DNA of 64,000 nt from Streptomyces sp. 150FB (GCF_000818195.1 NZ_JTHL01000002.1:1-64000); one strand, 5' to 3'. Positions 17,292 to 25,442 are shown, counted from the first letter of the stretch. A program made the numbers and translations. The notes: generated by a model not told the origin, from the letters alone.

Positions 17292-17414
17292 ATGAAAAGG
17301 ACCGCCAAGCGCGGCGAGCAAGACGACGAGAAGCGCCTGAGCGCCCCTCAGGTGGTGGTCGACTGGCTCCCCGTGATCGCGGCCTTGGTGAAGTGGCTCA
17401 TCGAAAACGTCTGA
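17292..17414 (+). CDS. 40-residue small protein
   Basis: ATG 17292 has an excellent ribosome site (CCGGAGGACAC). The protein starts with a very basic and acidic stretch (MKRTAKRGEQDDEKR) and ends in an amphipathic or membrane-associating helix (VVVDWLPVIAALVKWLIENV). It is preceded by a structured leader and followed by two terminator hairpins, so it forms an isolated transcription unit. Function unknown; a small toxin-like or membrane-active peptide is one possibility. Confidence 0.6.
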   Translation: MKRTAKRGEQDDEKRLSAPQVVVDWLPVIAALVKWLIENV

Positions 17415-17460
17415 GAAAGCGAGACTCGATGACGGAGACCGGACGGCGGCAGCTCAGCAA

Positions 17461-17493
17461 TGAGCCCGGCCGATTGCAACCCGGCCGGGCTCA
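17461..17493 (+). terminator. Hairpin terminator
   Basis: TGAGCCCGGCC (17461-17471) pairs perfectly with GGCCGGGCTCA (17483-17493) around an 11-nt loop. No long T tract follows, as is common in Streptomyces. It ends the 40-codon gene unit. Confidence 0.6.
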
Positions 17494-17520
17494 GTAGCTG
17501 CATCACCAACCCACAGGCAA

Positions 17521-17554
17521 GGGGCCTGACCTGTGCAACCAGGTCGGGCCCTTT
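17521..17554 (+). terminator. Second hairpin terminator
   Basis: GGGCCTGACCTG (17522-17533) pairs with CAGGTCGGGCCC (17540-17551) with one G-U wobble, followed by TTTG. With the preceding hairpin it forms a tandem terminator. Confidence 0.6.
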
Positions 17555-17765
17555 GTCATGTCCGGCTCGGCAGCACAGACACGGTGATTCTGTGGGCGTG
17601 ACTCTTAAGACTTGCACGGGAAAACTCCCGAATCAAGCTGCACTTGAACGGCACACCCAGCCTGCGGACCTGGGAAAACTTCTCTGACCTGCCGATTAAT
17701 GAGCAGGACTGGCCGATCGACCGGGTGGCTTCGAAGCGACACCCCACCCGCCTATCGTGGCGCGC

Positions 17766-18435
17766 ATGCTGATTGCCAGCCTGAAGCCCAGGACCATGGG
17801 CGGCACGACGAACACGGGACTCCTGGCCTACGCCCTGGCGCGGGCTGGCCACCCGTGACCTGCTACGACGCGGACGAGTCTCTTCAGCTCGCGGCGTGGG
17901 CGCGGGATGCCGGCGACTTCCCGTGCGAGGTCCACCAGGCGGATACCCCCGCGTTCGCGGAGGCGGTCTACCCCGGCATGGACCACAGCCGGGTGAACCT
18001 GGTGGATGCCGGGCACGCCGAGAACCACCCGGACATCGTGGACAGCATCTTGGAGGTGGTCGACCTGGTGATCCTGACGCTCTCCCCCAACCCGGACTAC
18101 GAGCGGCTGACCAAGCCAGAGCGGGGGACGGCGCTCGCCAAGGTGATCAAGCGGTCCGCCGCGCTGCGCGAGGACGGCCGACCGCCGACAACCTACGTGC
18201 TGCTGAACCGCTGCCAGGCCGGGGCTGCCAGCCCGAAGAAGTACGCGGACCCGCTCAAGAACGGCGGGGAGAAGGGCACCGGTGGACCGTCCTGTCCACC
18301 CAGATCCCGAGGCGGGAGGGCATCGCGAGCGCGGTCGGCTTCCCCTGCGACAAGCCCGAGCGCAAGGCGCCGTACGACGCGCTGATCACCGAGCTGACCC
18401 GGCTGGGCCACCTGCCCGAAGTGAGGCGGACGTGA
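17766..18435 (+). pseudogene. Broken ParA-like ATPase gene
   Basis: The translation opens MLIASLKPRTMGGTTNTG, stops at 17858, continues one frame over (VTCYDADESLQLAAW, NLVDAGHAENHPDIVD, TYVLLNRC) and then shifts again near 18275 to finish QIPRREGIASAVG...ALITELTRLGH. The parts in order match a small ParA-like ATPase family of actinobacterial plasmids. Two frame breaks are needed, and the P-loop reads MGGTT where the usual form is MGKTT, losing the catalytic Lys. The last codons overlap the next gene (GTGA). Either a true pseudogene or unpolished sequence plus a mutated P-loop. Confidence 0.75.
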
Positions 18436-19310
18436 GCGAGGAGACCGCCCTCTGGCGCAGCGACCGGGCACGCGCGTTCGTCCCCGAACTGATCCCCGAA
18501 CCCCAGGACCTCGACCGCAGCGGACCGCTGAACGCGCGGGAGCAGCAGGACCTGGACCGGGTCCACGCCGCCCGCGACCACCACCGGGCCGCGAAGTGGA
18601 TGCGCGGCAAGGCGCTGGAGGCCGCGTTCCGCCGGCGCCTGTTCCGCGGTGAGGACGGGACGCGCAGCCGCCAGCAGTACCTGGACGAGGAGTGGGACGG
18701 GCTGAGCGAGTCCGCCGCCTACCGGGAGATCGGCGAGTGGCGCCTGGCGAAGGAGATCACCGACGCGTGCGAGAGGCCGGCCCCGGACTCGCACGTCCGC
18801 GCGCTGCTCGACGTCGCCGGGGCGCAGGGACACAAGCAGGTAGCCCACTGGTACGCCGAGCTGCGCCGCCACGGCCAGCAGACCGGGCGCCGGGTGACCG
18901 CCGACGCCGTGGCCAACCTCGCGGACTTCCTGCGTACGGGCACCGAGCCGGAAAGGCTGGAGCCGCTGTTCGCGCCCCGGCAGCTCCCGCCCGCCATCCC
19001 CGACGTGCCCGCCCCCGCCAAGCCGGGCGGCACCCGGCGCACCGAGCGCGGCACCGAGCCGGTCACGGACACGGTCGTCTCCTCCGGCCAGGCCGGCTCA
19101 TTCCCAAATTTGGGAATGAGCGACGGCAGCGCCTCCCCGGCCGGGGAGGCGTGGACCCTGAGCCAGGACCACATCGCCCGGCTCAGCGCCTGGATCGCGG
19201 CCGGAGCGAGCACGGCCGGGATCGCCCCCGAACTCGCGGCCGACGTGCTGGTGGAAGCACTCACCGCCGACAACTTCCAGCGCTGGATCGCCCCCCGCAT
19301 CTGGACGTAG
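18432..19310 (+). CDS. Putative ParB-like partner of the broken ParA
   Basis: A 292-residue protein starting at GTG 18432, overlapping the parA-like stop by 4 bp. A central segment (QQYLDEEWDGLSESAAYREIGEWRLAKEI) looks like a helix-turn-helix; further helices fill residues 110-170. A low-complexity Pro-rich linker precedes a C-terminal helical domain. Position after a parA-like gene suggests a centromere-binding protein. A perfect 26-bp palindrome lies inside its coding sequence. I cannot assign a named family. Confidence 0.65.
   Translation: MSEETALWRSDRARAFVPELIPEPQDLDRSGPLNAREQQDLDRVHAARDHHRAAKWMRGKALEAAFRRRLFRGEDGTRSRQQYLDEEWDGLSESAAYREIGEWRLAKEITDACERPAPDSHVRALLDVAGAQGHKQVAHWYAELRRHGQQTGRRVTADAVANLADFLRTGTEPERLEPLFAPRQLPPAIPDVPAPAKPGGTRRTERGTEPVTDTVVSSGQAGSFPNLGMSDGSASPAGEAWTLSQDHIARLSAWIAAGASTAGIAPELAADVLVEALTADNFQRWIAPRIWT
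19096..19121. promoter_or_regulatory. Perfect 26-bp palindrome inside parB-like gene
   Basis: The half-site is GCTCATTCCCAAA, followed directly by its exact complement with no spacer. The AT-rich centre is unlike the surrounding GC-rich codons. A centromere or autoregulatory site for the ParB-like protein is a natural reading, comparable with parS sites that lie inside par genes. Confidence 0.55.
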
Positions 19311-19347
19311 CACCGGCGGGCGGACCAGGCATTTTGCACAAGCGTCT

Positions 19348-19366
19348 TGTACAGGTGTCCTGTACA
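19348..19366. promoter_or_regulatory. Inverted repeat downstream of parB-like gene
   Basis: TGTACAGG (19348-19355) and CCTGTACA (19359-19366) are separated by TGT. The arm is 38 bp after the parB-like stop. It may be a protein-binding site, possibly another partition site. Confidence 0.45.
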
Positions 19367-19398
19367 GGCAAGCCTGGGTACCTCCGGTTCCGGGTGGA

Positions 19399-19429
19399 CA
19401 AGCCGGTCAGGGCTTGCCCACCCGGCTTG
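19399..19429. terminator. Probable bidirectional terminator
   Basis: CAAGCCGG (19399-19406) and CCGGCTTG (19422-19429) form a stem between the parB-like gene and the converging membrane-protein gene. Overlapping GGGCAAGCC-type repeats allow alternative pairings. Confidence 0.45.
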
Positions 19430-19434
19430 CCCGG

Positions 19435-19707
19435 TCACCGGCGCTTGAACGCGGCCAGCAGAACCGGCACCAGGACGGCCACGAGCCCGGTGGCCGTCGC
19501 CGCCGGGGCCATGAGTCCCGGGTGCTCGGCCACGGCGTACGCGCCGAACCCGGCGACGAGCAGCACCACCAGGACCGCGAGCACCACCACCGCCGGCCCC
19601 GTCGACGGGGTGGACTCCGGAGCGGGAGCGGAAGCCGCGGTGACGGCAGGCGGCGCGGCGGGCGGAACGGGAGCAGCGGTGGCGGCCGGGGTGGTCTGGG
19701 TGGTCAT
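19435..19707 (-). CDS. Small two-segment membrane protein
   Basis: A 90-residue protein starting at ATG 19707. An Ala/Pro/Thr-rich N-terminus (about 35 residues) precedes two hydrophobic segments (AVVVLAVLVVLLVAGFGAYAVA and ATGLVAVLVPVLLAAF) and a basic end FKRR. Its size and topology resemble Spd-type spread proteins of Streptomyces plasmids, but sequence identity to any is not shown. Confidence 0.55.
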   Translation of the reverse strand: MTTQTTPAATAAPVPPAAPPAVTAASAPAPESTPSTGPAVVVLAVLVVLLVAGFGAYAVAEHPGLMAPAATATGLVAVLVPVLLAAFKRR

Positions 19708-19975
19708 GTCGGGATGTCCAATCAGTAGGTGGGGCGGGATGGTGAACGGCTTCGGCCCTTACCGTCGTGGGCTCGTACCGGACGGCAACCACCGTGCGAC
19801 GCCGGAGGGTTAGCCACACAAGGGGTGCCTGGCTGCCTGGCTGCCTACCTGCTTGGGAGCGAGGTGAAAGCCCGGCGTCCCACCTTGGTGATGGGGTGGT
19901 GAAGGCGTTTTGTTATGCGAGACAGCCGCCGGATTCAGATTGCGCAGCCGAGAAGACCCATTCAAGGGTTCTGGC

Positions 19976-19991
19976 CTGCGTACGTACGCAG
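19976..19991. repeat. 16-bp palindrome
   Basis: CTGCGTAC followed directly by GTACGCAG. It sits between TTCAAG (about 19961) and CTTGAA (about 20010), giving a nested symmetric arrangement. Confidence 0.5.
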
Positions 19992-20067
19992 TGCGCAAAC
20001 ACGCGGGCCACTTGAATCCGGCGCGGCACGAACTGGGCCCAAGACTCTGGAGCTCAAGGGGTTCCCA

Positions 20068-20087
20068 GGGTGCCGGATCCGGCACCC
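20068..20087. repeat. 20-bp perfect palindrome
   Basis: GGGTGCCGGA followed by TCCGGCACCC, without spacer. It is part of the palindrome-rich stretch upstream of the second 12-bp array. Confidence 0.5.
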
Positions 20088-20313
20088 ATACGCCCCCCAG
20101 CGGGTAGACCCCGCAGCCCCGGCCCGCCAGGCCTGCCGGGGTTGCTTCCGGCGGGGGCTGAACCGTGGGCTGGAGGGGTGCGCTCGAGGGTGGACCGGGA
20201 CCACTGCCGCAGGTGGGAACCCCCTGCCGGTGAACGCGGCGGTTTCCGCAGGTCAGACTGTGCGGGCAAGCCGGGCCACGGCGCCGACACCTCTTCCAGC
20301 AGCAGCCTGAAAC

Positions 20314-20385
20314 GAGGTCGCGTCTCTGGTCGCACTCCTGGTCGCGCCTCACGTCGCGCTCCTGGTCGCGGCTCTGGTCGCGCCG
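20314..20385. repeat. 12-bp tandem array, six units
   Basis: Six contiguous 12-bp units of the type CTGGTCGCGCCT (GAGGTCGCGTCT, CTGGTCGCACTC, CACGTCGCGCTC and so on). The period equals that of the array at 16586-16657 although the unit differs. Iteron or binding-site array is likely. Confidence 0.75.
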
Positions 20386-20675
20386 GGATCTTCGCCCCGG
20401 CGGCGCCGTGGGGGCTCTGACCTGGAGGACAAGGGGTCCTCTCCGGCCGTACGCGCCGCCGACTACTTCCCTGGGGCGCCCTCCCGGCCCGGGGAAGTCC
20501 CGCCGTTGCCCGAGGACCGACCGCCACCCTGTCCGTTTCGCACCGCCACCTCCACCGCCACCCGCCGCCGAGAGGTGGCGGTCGGCGCGGGCGGGGTGGC
20601 GGTGCCGGGTGGCGGTGCTGACCAGCGGACGAGGCGGTTTTCCCGCCTGACGCACCCACAGGGGCCGTACGGCCG

Positions 20676-21111
20676 TTGGGAGGGCATGGAACTACCAGCA
20701 CCGCCCCGGTCCGTACGACGCCCCCCGCAGACGAGCCGCGGTGGCCGGCTGCCGGGTACGTCCTGGCGTGGCAGCCCGGCGAGGACCAGGACGAGCCCGG
20801 CGCCCCCGGCTGCTGGGTGTGGTGCTGGGAACCGCTGCTCTACACCGCGCTCGGACCCGGCGCCGCCCGCCGCCACGGCGCACCCGTCCTGCTCGCCCCC
20901 CAGCGACGTCGACCTGGCGGTGCTGGAGGCGTGGGCGCTGCTGCTGAACACCGAGCACCCCGGCGTCCCGGTCGCGGCCATGAACCCGATCCAGCACCCG
21001 GGGCTCGACCCCGAGCACCGCGCGTGGCGGGTCCTGCTGGGGGCCGGCGGCCGTGCGGACTTCGCAGACACGCACCCCGGATCCGCGGCCTGCCCGGGGT
21101 CCAACGCGTAG
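20676..21111 (+). pseudogene. Frame-broken gene of unknown function
   Basis: One frame gives TTSTAPVRTTPPADEPRW, WPAAGYVLAWQPGEDQDEPG and CWEPLLYTALGPGAARRHG; after a C6 run near 20897 the next frame continues SDVDLAVLEAWALLLNTEH, AAMNPIQHPGLDPEHRAW and stops at 21111. The two halves read as one protein of about 140 residues interrupted by a single extra base in a homopolymer. The start is also unclear: ATG 20686 is in a different frame. No family recognised. Confidence 0.6.
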
Positions 21112-21307
21112 CCGCGCCCACGGGCCTGCGCGGGAGCGACAGCAAACTCGGTCGATCACCTCGCCCTTCCGACCATCGCGCCCGTTATGCCCGACCTCTT
21201 CTGCAACTGCGAGCTTGCCCGGCGAGGCGTCCGCCGCCGAACGGCTTCCGGCACCTGGCCGAGGTCGTCACGACGGCGGGCTGCTCCAGCCCTCGGCACT
21301 GGGGGTG

Positions 21308-21455
21308 TCACCGGGCGACTATGGGGACGATGCAGGCCGCGAGGACGGCGGCGGCCAGGGCAATCGGTGTGGCCGCCGCCGAGTGACGGTGCGCAAGGTA
21401 GGCGAACGCACCGATCAGCTCGTCCCGTTGCGGAAGCGCCGCCGGCAGGTGTCAC
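21308..21455 (-). pseudogene. Small membrane-protein gene with frame break
   Basis: The minus strand reads LPQRDELIGAFAYLAHRHS then a hydrophobic segment TPIALAAAVLAACIVPIVAR and a stop at 21308. The frame closes just upstream (TGA about 21440), while GTG-initiated VTPAGG in the neighbouring frame looks like the proper N-terminus. A single-base shift would join them into about 48 residues. Confidence 0.45.
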
Positions 21456-21715
21456 AAGGTAGGGATGGATTGCCAGGGCAGCCCCCGACCGCCGAACACC
21501 CAACCCCCCACTCTCAACCGGACCGACAGCGGGCGGCGCCACCATCACGCACGGTCAGGTCTCGTTCTACGGGCTCTTGCGGTACGGGGATTGCGGGAGC
21601 GGTTACCCGCAGCGGGTGTCAGGTACTGGTCCCGGGGCGAGGGTCCGTTGGCTGGCCAGGCCAGGCGCATTTGCTGGGCCAGGGTCCTCAGCGGGGGGGA
21701 CCGGCCGTTGCGTGG

Positions 21716-22192
21716 TCAAGCGGCTAGGGCAGCGGCAGTGCCGAAGACGTCGTCGAAGAAGTGGGCGCGGTGAGTGCTGACGAGGTGATAAGCACCGCTT
21801 GGGTGGCGCAGCGCGTGATCGGTGTAGTGGAGGACTTCGGCGGGGGTGAGGACTTTGAGGTTGCCGAAGACGTAGTAGAGGGGGGTGGGGGCGTGGACGG
21901 CGGTGAACTGGAGGCCGGCGTTGATGGTGGCGGTGCTGATGGCATAGCGGTTGGTGGTGGCGCTGGGCATGTGGTCTTTGGCGTCGATGGTGACGATGTC
22001 GCTGCCGCGGGCGGCGATCAGGTCGGGGAACTGGCGTAAGGCGGAGCGTGTGCGGCGCAGGGCGTCGCGGACGGCGTGGGGGTAGGTGCCCTGTCCGCAG
22101 GGGTGGACGGTCCAGCCTCTGGCTCGCAGTGCGGTGGCGACTCGGTGTTCGTGCAGGTCTCCGACGATTTTGCGGTCCTGCCACTGCGTCAC
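21716..22192 (-). CDS. Putative PD-(D/E)xK nuclease
   Basis: A 158-residue protein starting at GTG 22192 after AAAGGAACCC. Residues 5-30 (DRKIVGDLHEHRVATALRARGW) form the helix with a leading Glu seen in Holliday-junction resolvase and restriction-like folds. The core is FPDLIAARGSDIVTIDAKDH, a clear PD...D-x-K motif. A nuclease acting on DNA of this replicon or invaders is likely. It is divergent from the CGNR-type gene at 22264 with an inverted repeat between them. Confidence 0.7.
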   Translation of the reverse strand: MTQWQDRKIVGDLHEHRVATALRARGWTVHPCGQGTYPHAVRDALRRTRSALRQFPDLIAARGSDIVTIDAKDHMPSATTNRYAISTATINAGLQFTAVHAPTPLYYVFGNLKVLTPAEVLHYTDHALRHPSGAYHLVSTHRAHFFDDVFGTAAALAA

Positions 22193-22232
22193 GGCGGGTT
22201 CCTTTCGACTGGGCTCTTTTTTGGGGAGGGGT

Positions 22233-22258
22233 GGTACGAACTCTATGGTTTTCGTACC
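22233..22258. promoter_or_regulatory. Inverted repeat in a divergent promoter region
   Basis: GGTACGAA (22233-22240) and TTCGTACC (22251-22258) have a 10-bp spacer and end 5 bp before the first ATG of the plus-strand gene. An operator for a shared regulator of both divergent genes is likely. Confidence 0.55.
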
Positions 22259-22263
22259 CCTCA

Positions 22264-23211
22264 ATGTTGACTATGATGCCGCACATGGCGGCATACGTTG
22301 ACCCACGCTTTCGTCCCACGCTCTGGCCTGGAATCCCCGTGCCGGCCCCGGAGTTGAACCCTCTCGGCGGGGCACGGACGGAGGGAGAGTGGATCGTCTG
22401 GACCCCGCAACTCCGCTCCCCCGGCGCGCGGACCGTGCCGCTCCCGGAGGACTTCTACCTCCGCGAATTCATGGAGCTCGACCCCAACGACCTGGATGCC
22501 GTCGCCGCCATGATGCGGACGTACGGGCATCTTGGCGGCAGCGTCGGCTCGTTGAGCCTGGATGTGGAGGAACACGAGCACTACACCGGGCTGGCGAACG
22601 GACTCCACCCCAAGCACGGTCCGTTCGCCCTCCACGGCGAGGTGGCGACGCTGTTCGTCTCAGCGGCCCAGGACGCCATCGCCACATGGCTGGCCCTCCG
22701 CCACGAAGGCGGGCTGGACGCACTGGTCGAAGCCGGGGCCACCGAGGAGGAACTCGCCTTGTGGCAGGCCGCGAACAGCGACAAGGAAGAGACCTGGCCA
22801 CGCGACCTGGATCACATGCGTGAGGAACTGCTGGGCCTGAAGCTCGGCTCCCTGATCAGCTCCCTCAACTCGGCACTGGAGCCGTTCAGCATCGGAATCG
22901 GCAGCCTCGAAGACCGCTACCCCACTGTCCTGGCCGTAGCGTTCCTGCAGCTGTACAACCACCTCGCCGAGGACGCCACCATCCGCGAGTGCGCCAACGA
23001 GACCTGCCGGCGTGCGTTCGTCCGCCAGCGCGGCCGCGCCGAGTACGGGCAGAACCGCACCACCGGAATCAAGTACTGCACCCGCGAATGCGCCCGAGCC
23101 CAAGCCCAGCGCGAACTACGCCGACGCCGCAAGCAGCAGAGCCCCCTGCCAGCGCCGGACCCCGGACCGGCCACGCCCGATCCGACGGCCACCACCCCTG
23201 AAGGAGCCTGA
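22264..23211 (+). CDS. CGNR-like zinc-finger protein
   Basis: About 315 residues; ATG at 22264, 22273, 22276 or 22285 are all possible and none has a clear ribosome site, so a leaderless transcript is possible. The body (residues 20-220) is helical and acidic. A C-terminal zinc motif at about 245-285 reads ECANETCRRAFVRQRGRAEY then IKYCTRECARAQAQRELRRRR, as in CGNR-type fingers that bind DNA. It ends one base before the decayed helicase copy, the same position that the unrelated 449-1138 gene occupies beside the intact helicase. Confidence 0.7.
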   Translation: MLTMMPHMAAYVDPRFRPTLWPGIPVPAPELNPLGGARTEGEWIVWTPQLRSPGARTVPLPEDFYLREFMELDPNDLDAVAAMMRTYGHLGGSVGSLSLDVEEHEHYTGLANGLHPKHGPFALHGEVATLFVSAAQDAIATWLALRHEGGLDALVEAGATEEELALWQAANSDKEETWPRDLDHMREELLGLKLGSLISSLNSALEPFSIGIGSLEDRYPTVLAVAFLQLYNHLAEDATIRECANETCRRAFVRQRGRAEYGQNRTTGIKYCTRECARAQAQRELRRRRKQQSPLPAPDPGPATPDPTATTPEGA

Positions 23212-23212
23212 G

Positions 23213-23760
23213 GTGATCAGCCTTCGAGAGCACCAGGTGGACCAGAAGTCGGCGTTCCGGAAGTGGGTGGGATTCCCTGCCAGGTCACCTGTACCCCAGC
23301 AGGGCGCCCGGGGCACGATCGTCTCCACCACCGGCTCCGGTAAAACGATCATGGCCGCTTCGTCCGCGCTGGACAACTTCTCCGGCGGGCGCATCCTCGT
23401 CATGGTCCCGACCCTGGACCTGCTCGCGCAGACCGCCGAGGCATGGCGCCTGGTCGGTCACCGGGCCCCGATGGTCGCGGTGTGCTCACTGGAGAAGGAC
23501 GAAATCCTGGAGCAGCTCGGAGTGCGGACGACCACGAATCCGATCCGGCTCGCCCTGTGGGCCGGCCACGGGCCCGTCATCGTTCTCGCCACGTACGCCT
23601 CCCTCGTCGACCGCGAAGACCCGGAAGGCCCATCGGTCAGCTGAAGGTTCGCGGGCCGCTGGAGGCCGCTCTGGCGGGCGGGGAGCGGCTCTACGGACAG
23701 CAAATGGACGGCTTCGACCTCGCGATCGTGGATGAGGCGCACAGAACCGCCTCCGAGATC
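23213..23760 (+). pseudogene. Decayed N-terminal copy of the TtrA-like helicase
   Basis: The translation (REHQVDQKSAFRKWVGFPAR, TTGSGKTIMAASSAL, VPTLDLLAQTAEAWRLVGHR) is about 80% identical to the first 145 residues of the helicase at 1176. The frame breaks at about 23630 (REDPEGPSVS stop) and resumes one base over as GQLKVRGPLEAALAGGERLY, reaching DEAHRTAS before similarity ends at about 23760. The remaining four fifths are gone. A relic of a helicase once present here. Confidence 0.9.
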
Positions 23761-23885
23761 ATCGTCAGGGCCCGGGGGCTCGTACGTGAAGTCCGCCGGG
23801 CTGACGGCGGTGCGAGGCGAAAGCGCAAGATGCGACACGGGCCTCCTTTGGGTGTTGCCGCAGTTCAGGAATGCGGCGGGCGGTC

Positions 23886-24689
23886 TCAACCACCCGCCAT
23901 CAACGTGATCCGTGTCGCGTGGAAGTGGTTCCAGTTCATGACCAGGCGGAATCGGCGATGCGCCTCCAGTCGCTCCGCGTCGGCCAGCTCCTGGCCTCGG
24001 TACACCAAGGCGTCGCCGGCTTGGACGAGTTCGGCAATGGCGATACGTGCGTCGTCCGCAGTCTGTCCCGTGGCAGCCGCCAGGCGGTCCAGGGATGTGA
24101 GGACCTCTTGCGGCTCGCCCAGATCATCGACCAGATAATTGATGAAGCTGTCGACAAGCGGGCCGGTGCGCCACATCCATCGGATGCGGTCGAGCCGTGC
24201 GGTGAGGTCGGCGCCCAGAGGCAGCAGGTCGCCAGGCAAGGGCAGTGCGACAGGCATCGACCAGCGGGTGCCGTCAGGCGTCTCCTTGCGGCGGGCCAGC
24301 CCCCACGTCAGGTAGAGCTCGGACAGATCCCGCACAGTCGTGGGCACCGGGAAGCCGGCGGCCGTGAGCAGCGCGCCAAACTCTTCCCAGCGGCTCGCCT
24401 CACATGCCTCGCGCCCCTCTGGCGCCTCGATGTAGTCCCATTCCTCGTCAGGCCACGAGAACGAGAGCGCACCGTCGAGGTTGCCGCCGATCATGTCCCA
24501 GCTACCCCCGAAGATCTCCTGGAGAAGGTCGTCGAGGGAACCGGCGAAACCAGACTGGCTCGCGGTCCCGATCAGCATGGTCAGAGGGAAGCCCTGGCGG
24601 GGCAGCACGTGATCCCAGCCCGAAGCCCACCAGTCGTTGTGCATCGCCATGTCCGAGCGCGGCCCGGGTACAGACAGGTCCTCGATCAT
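23886..24689 (-). CDS. Hypothetical protein
   Basis: A 267-residue acidic protein; ATG 24689 has GGAGGAG eight bases upstream. It has many Trp residues in the first half (DWWASGWDHV, SFSWPDEEWDYIE) and a helical second half (GQTADDARIAIAELVQAGDALVYR) that resembles a winged helix. I recognise it only as a type of uncharacterised Streptomyces protein. Confidence 0.65.
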   Translation of the reverse strand: MIEDLSVPGPRSDMAMHNDWWASGWDHVLPRQGFPLTMLIGTASQSGFAGSLDDLLQEIFGGSWDMIGGNLDGALSFSWPDEEWDYIEAPEGREACEASRWEEFGALLTAAGFPVPTTVRDLSELYLTWGLARRKETPDGTRWSMPVALPLPGDLLPLGADLTARLDRIRWMWRTGPLVDSFINYLVDDLGEPQEVLTSLDRLAAATGQTADDARIAIAELVQAGDALVYRGQELADAERLEAHRRFRLVMNWNHFHATRITLMAGG

Positions 24690-24907
24690 CTGGTCAACTC
24701 CTCCCAAAGCAGGCCCAAGGATCACATGTTACGCAATGCGCTCAATTGCTGACGCACAGCGAGGAGGGTGGCGGCCTTGACCTCGACGACGCGGTGCTGA
24801 AATTGATCGCGCCGGATACGTCCCGGTGTGCCGGGCTCGGGTATATGACATCGCTGCGGGCGCCTGCACAGTAGCCTGATCAACCGTCAGACCACGAAGG
24901 GCGCGCC

Positions 24908-25303
24908 ATGGATGACACCTCCCCGCACGAGCGGTGGACGCCCCGCACCACCCCGGCCGACGTGGCCGACGGCGGCAAGCAGGGCCGAGCAGGCCGCATC
25001 CTGGCCACCGCATCGTCGGCCACCACACGCGTTCGCGAACAGGCTGTCAAGGCCGCCGTTGCCGCCCGACCGCATGTCGTGCCGATCGTCACCGTCGTCG
25101 CGATGTCTGCCTTCGCCTCTCTGCTCTCCTCCGCCCGCGAGGACGGCCGGCCGACCGGCCGGGCCATGTTGCCGTCCTCGTCTTGCCAACCAACTGGCGG
25201 GGGCCCGTCTTCGTCGTGCTGGGGGTGCGGACGCACCCTCACCAACGAGCTGTCCCGCCAGGCCGGGTACGGGCCGAACTGCGCCCGCTCCCTGCTTATC
25301 TGA
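24908..25303 (+). CDS. Small Cys-rich protein, DUF6011-like motif
   Basis: A 131-residue protein. One hydrophobic stretch (VVPIVTVVAMSAFASLL) is near residue 60. The C-terminus has CWGCGRTLTNELSRQAGYGP and a following C, the compact zinc motif (CxxCGR...GYGP.C) of DUF6011-like proteins of actinobacteria and their phages. Function unknown. Confidence 0.6.
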   Translation: MDDTSPHERWTPRTTPADVADGGKQGRAGRILATASSATTRVREQAVKAAVAARPHVVPIVTVVAMSAFASLLSSAREDGRPTGRAMLPSSSCQPTGGGPSSSCWGCGRTLTNELSRQAGYGPNCARSLLI

Positions 25304-25442
25304 GTGCGCTGTGACAGAGAGAGTCCCTGTTCAATGAGCAGCAGGGGCTGGGGGCAGACAGCAGGCGTCGCGGACCATTCGAGAACGAGGACGGATTCGA
25401 CAGCGCGCCTGGGCGGACCCTGCGGGCCGACTAGAAGGCGTT

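Larger units (their letters stand above)
19708..20675. other. Palindrome- and repeat-rich non-coding region, candidate origin
   Basis: Nearly 1 kb with no supported gene, although long minus-strand frames cross it. It contains an 8-bp GCCTGGCT triplet at about 19829, palindromes at 19976-19991 and 20068-20087, TTCAAG/CTTGAA arms around the first palindrome, a 14-bp motif shared with 31.9 and 33.4 kb, and a 12-bp tandem array at 20314-20385. Such density is typical of replication or partition sites; no Rep gene is recognised next to it. Confidence 0.45.

Noticed and set aside
19810..20655. 281-codon minus-strand frame in the repeat-rich region
   Set aside because: Low-complexity Arg/Pro/Gly translation, no ribosome site and it crosses palindromes and the 12-bp array; treated as non-coding.
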